From: Salinibacterium sp.
GTDB taxonomy: Bacteria; Actinomycetota; Actinomycetes; Actinomycetales; Microbacteriaceae
DNA: 5,225 nucleotides
Direction: 5' to 3'
NCBI GenBank assembly: GCA_004297555.1
Contig: SCSV01000332.1
Span: 1-5,225 of the forward strand
The first letter of the stretch is position 1; each line of letters begins with the position of its first letter. Positions 4,746 to 5,225 of this stretch are shown piece by piece. The translations under genes and the position numbers were made by a program. A model generated the notes under the pieces. It had not been told where the DNA came from, did not search any database, and saw only the letters and a program-made list of their open reading frames with translations.

Positions 4746-5225
4746 ATGAACTGTGCACAGTGTGGTTACACATTGGAAGCGCGAATGCAGTTTTGCAAGA
4801 ACTGCATGGCGTGGTCATTGGATTTGGACGCCGACTTCGCTTCGGCGAGCTATCGGCCTGAGCCGAACCGCGCGTATCCCGGCTATGCGGACGCTCCACC
4901 GCCGTACACGGCCTATGCCGAACCGCCAACGTTCGCCCAGCCCACCTACACGAGCTATGCGGATGCGCCGCCGCCGAACATCGGCACCGCCGCTCAGCCC
5001 GGCACCGGCTGGGCTCCCGCGCCGGTCGACAACCTGCTTTGGGCACCACCGCGTCCCGCCGAGCGTCACGACCTTCCGGCGCCTGAAATGCGCTCGCGTT
5101 ACGCCGAAGCGGAGCGCGAGATCGAGTTCGAGGACATCGAGGAGACTCGCCTTCTGCCTCACCGCAGCCGCAGCCGCTTCTGGGCATTGAATCTGCCCGA
5201 CGAGACGACGGAGCTCATCACGGGC
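4746..5225 (+). CDS. Zinc-ribbon, Pro/Tyr-rich protein, probably with FHA domain (3' partial)
   Basis: 160 codons are seen and the frame runs off the window end. ATG 4746 is the first start after an in-frame TGA at 4728-4730, preceded by a G-rich stretch. Residues 3-20 form a short zinc ribbon: CAQC at 3-6 and CKNC at 17-20. Residues 36-105 are rich in Pro, Ala and Tyr with a repeated YADAPPP (47-53 and 71-77), probably disordered. An acidic stretch at 120-133 ends in EETRLLP (133 is E, T134 is a possible phospho-threonine), then RSRSR and FWALNLPDETTELITG, which looks like the first strands of a forkhead-associated (FHA) phosphothreonine-binding domain. Actinobacterial proteins of this layout are known, sometimes with an RDD membrane domain instead, so the C-terminal part is inferred. 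It is likely a substrate or partner of Ser/Thr kinase signalling. Cytosolic at this end; no signal peptide or membrane segment seen. Confidence 0.7.
   Translation, partial: MNCAQCGYTLEARMQFCKNCMAWSLDLDADFASASYRPEPNRAYPGYADAPPPYTAYAEPPTFAQPTYTSYADAPPPNIGTAAQPGTGWAPAPVDNLLWAPPRPAERHDLPAPEMRSRYAEAEREIEFEDIEETRLLPHRSRSRFWALNLPDETTELITG
4882..4978 (+). repeat. 25-bp imperfect direct repeat in the Pro/Tyr-rich linker
   Basis: The copies at 4882-4906 and 4954-4978 match at 21 of 25 bases and lie 72 bases (24 codons) apart in the same frame. They encode the two YADAPPP motifs. Mostly synonymous differences suggest an old in-frame duplication kept at the protein level. Confidence 0.6.

Noticed and set aside
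4753..5190. Plus-strand frame of 145 codons at the window end
   Set aside because: Arg/Ser/Pro-rich shadow in another frame; the frame from ATG 4746 has a zinc ribbon and an FHA-like C-terminus.

Overview
The window looks like ordinary chromosomal DNA of a high-GC Gram-positive bacterium. The strong G/C bias at third codon positions, GTG and TTG starts, the short Cys-rich lipoprotein and the zinc-ribbon/FHA-type protein all fit an actinobacterium, and Microbacteriaceae-like organisms are my best guess (inference from protein style, not from a search).

Layout. (1) Bases 1-2136, + strand: a P1B-3 type copper-exporting ATPase (CopB-like), cut at its 5' end by the window, with a histidine-rich cytosolic N-terminus and a CPH membrane motif. 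(2) Bases 2078-2989, + strand: a diacylglycerol kinase-like lipid kinase whose start lies inside the end of the ATPase gene, so the two are almost certainly co-transcribed. (3) Bases 2986-3432, - strand: a small lipoprotein with a septum-formation-like Cys pattern. It is convergent with the kinase gene, and the two stop codons overlap. (4) Bases 3512-3584, + strand: tRNA-Glu(CTC), divergent from the lipoprotein across a 79-base spacer that holds two perfect inverted repeats and a plausible promoter. (5) Bases 3611-4609, + strand: a TerC/Alx-family membrane protein only 26 bases after the tRNA. (6) Bases 4610-4745: a 136-base spacer with one small hairpin. (7) From base 4746 to the window end, + strand: the start of a zinc-ribbon, Pro/Tyr-rich protein that appears to enter an FHA domain as the window closes.

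How the genes relate. The ATPase removes copper and the TerC protein is probably a metal (Mn-type) transporter, but they are in separate transcription units, so I do not call this a metal-resistance island. The other genes look like housekeeping or envelope functions. I found no mobile element, CRISPR array, phage gene or toxin-antitoxin pair, and no clear sign of a new multi-gene system. The points most worth a second look are the 59-base ATPase/kinase overlap, the possible terC promoter buried against the tRNA gene, the paired palindromes upstream of the tRNA, and the incomplete zinc-ribbon/FHA protein.
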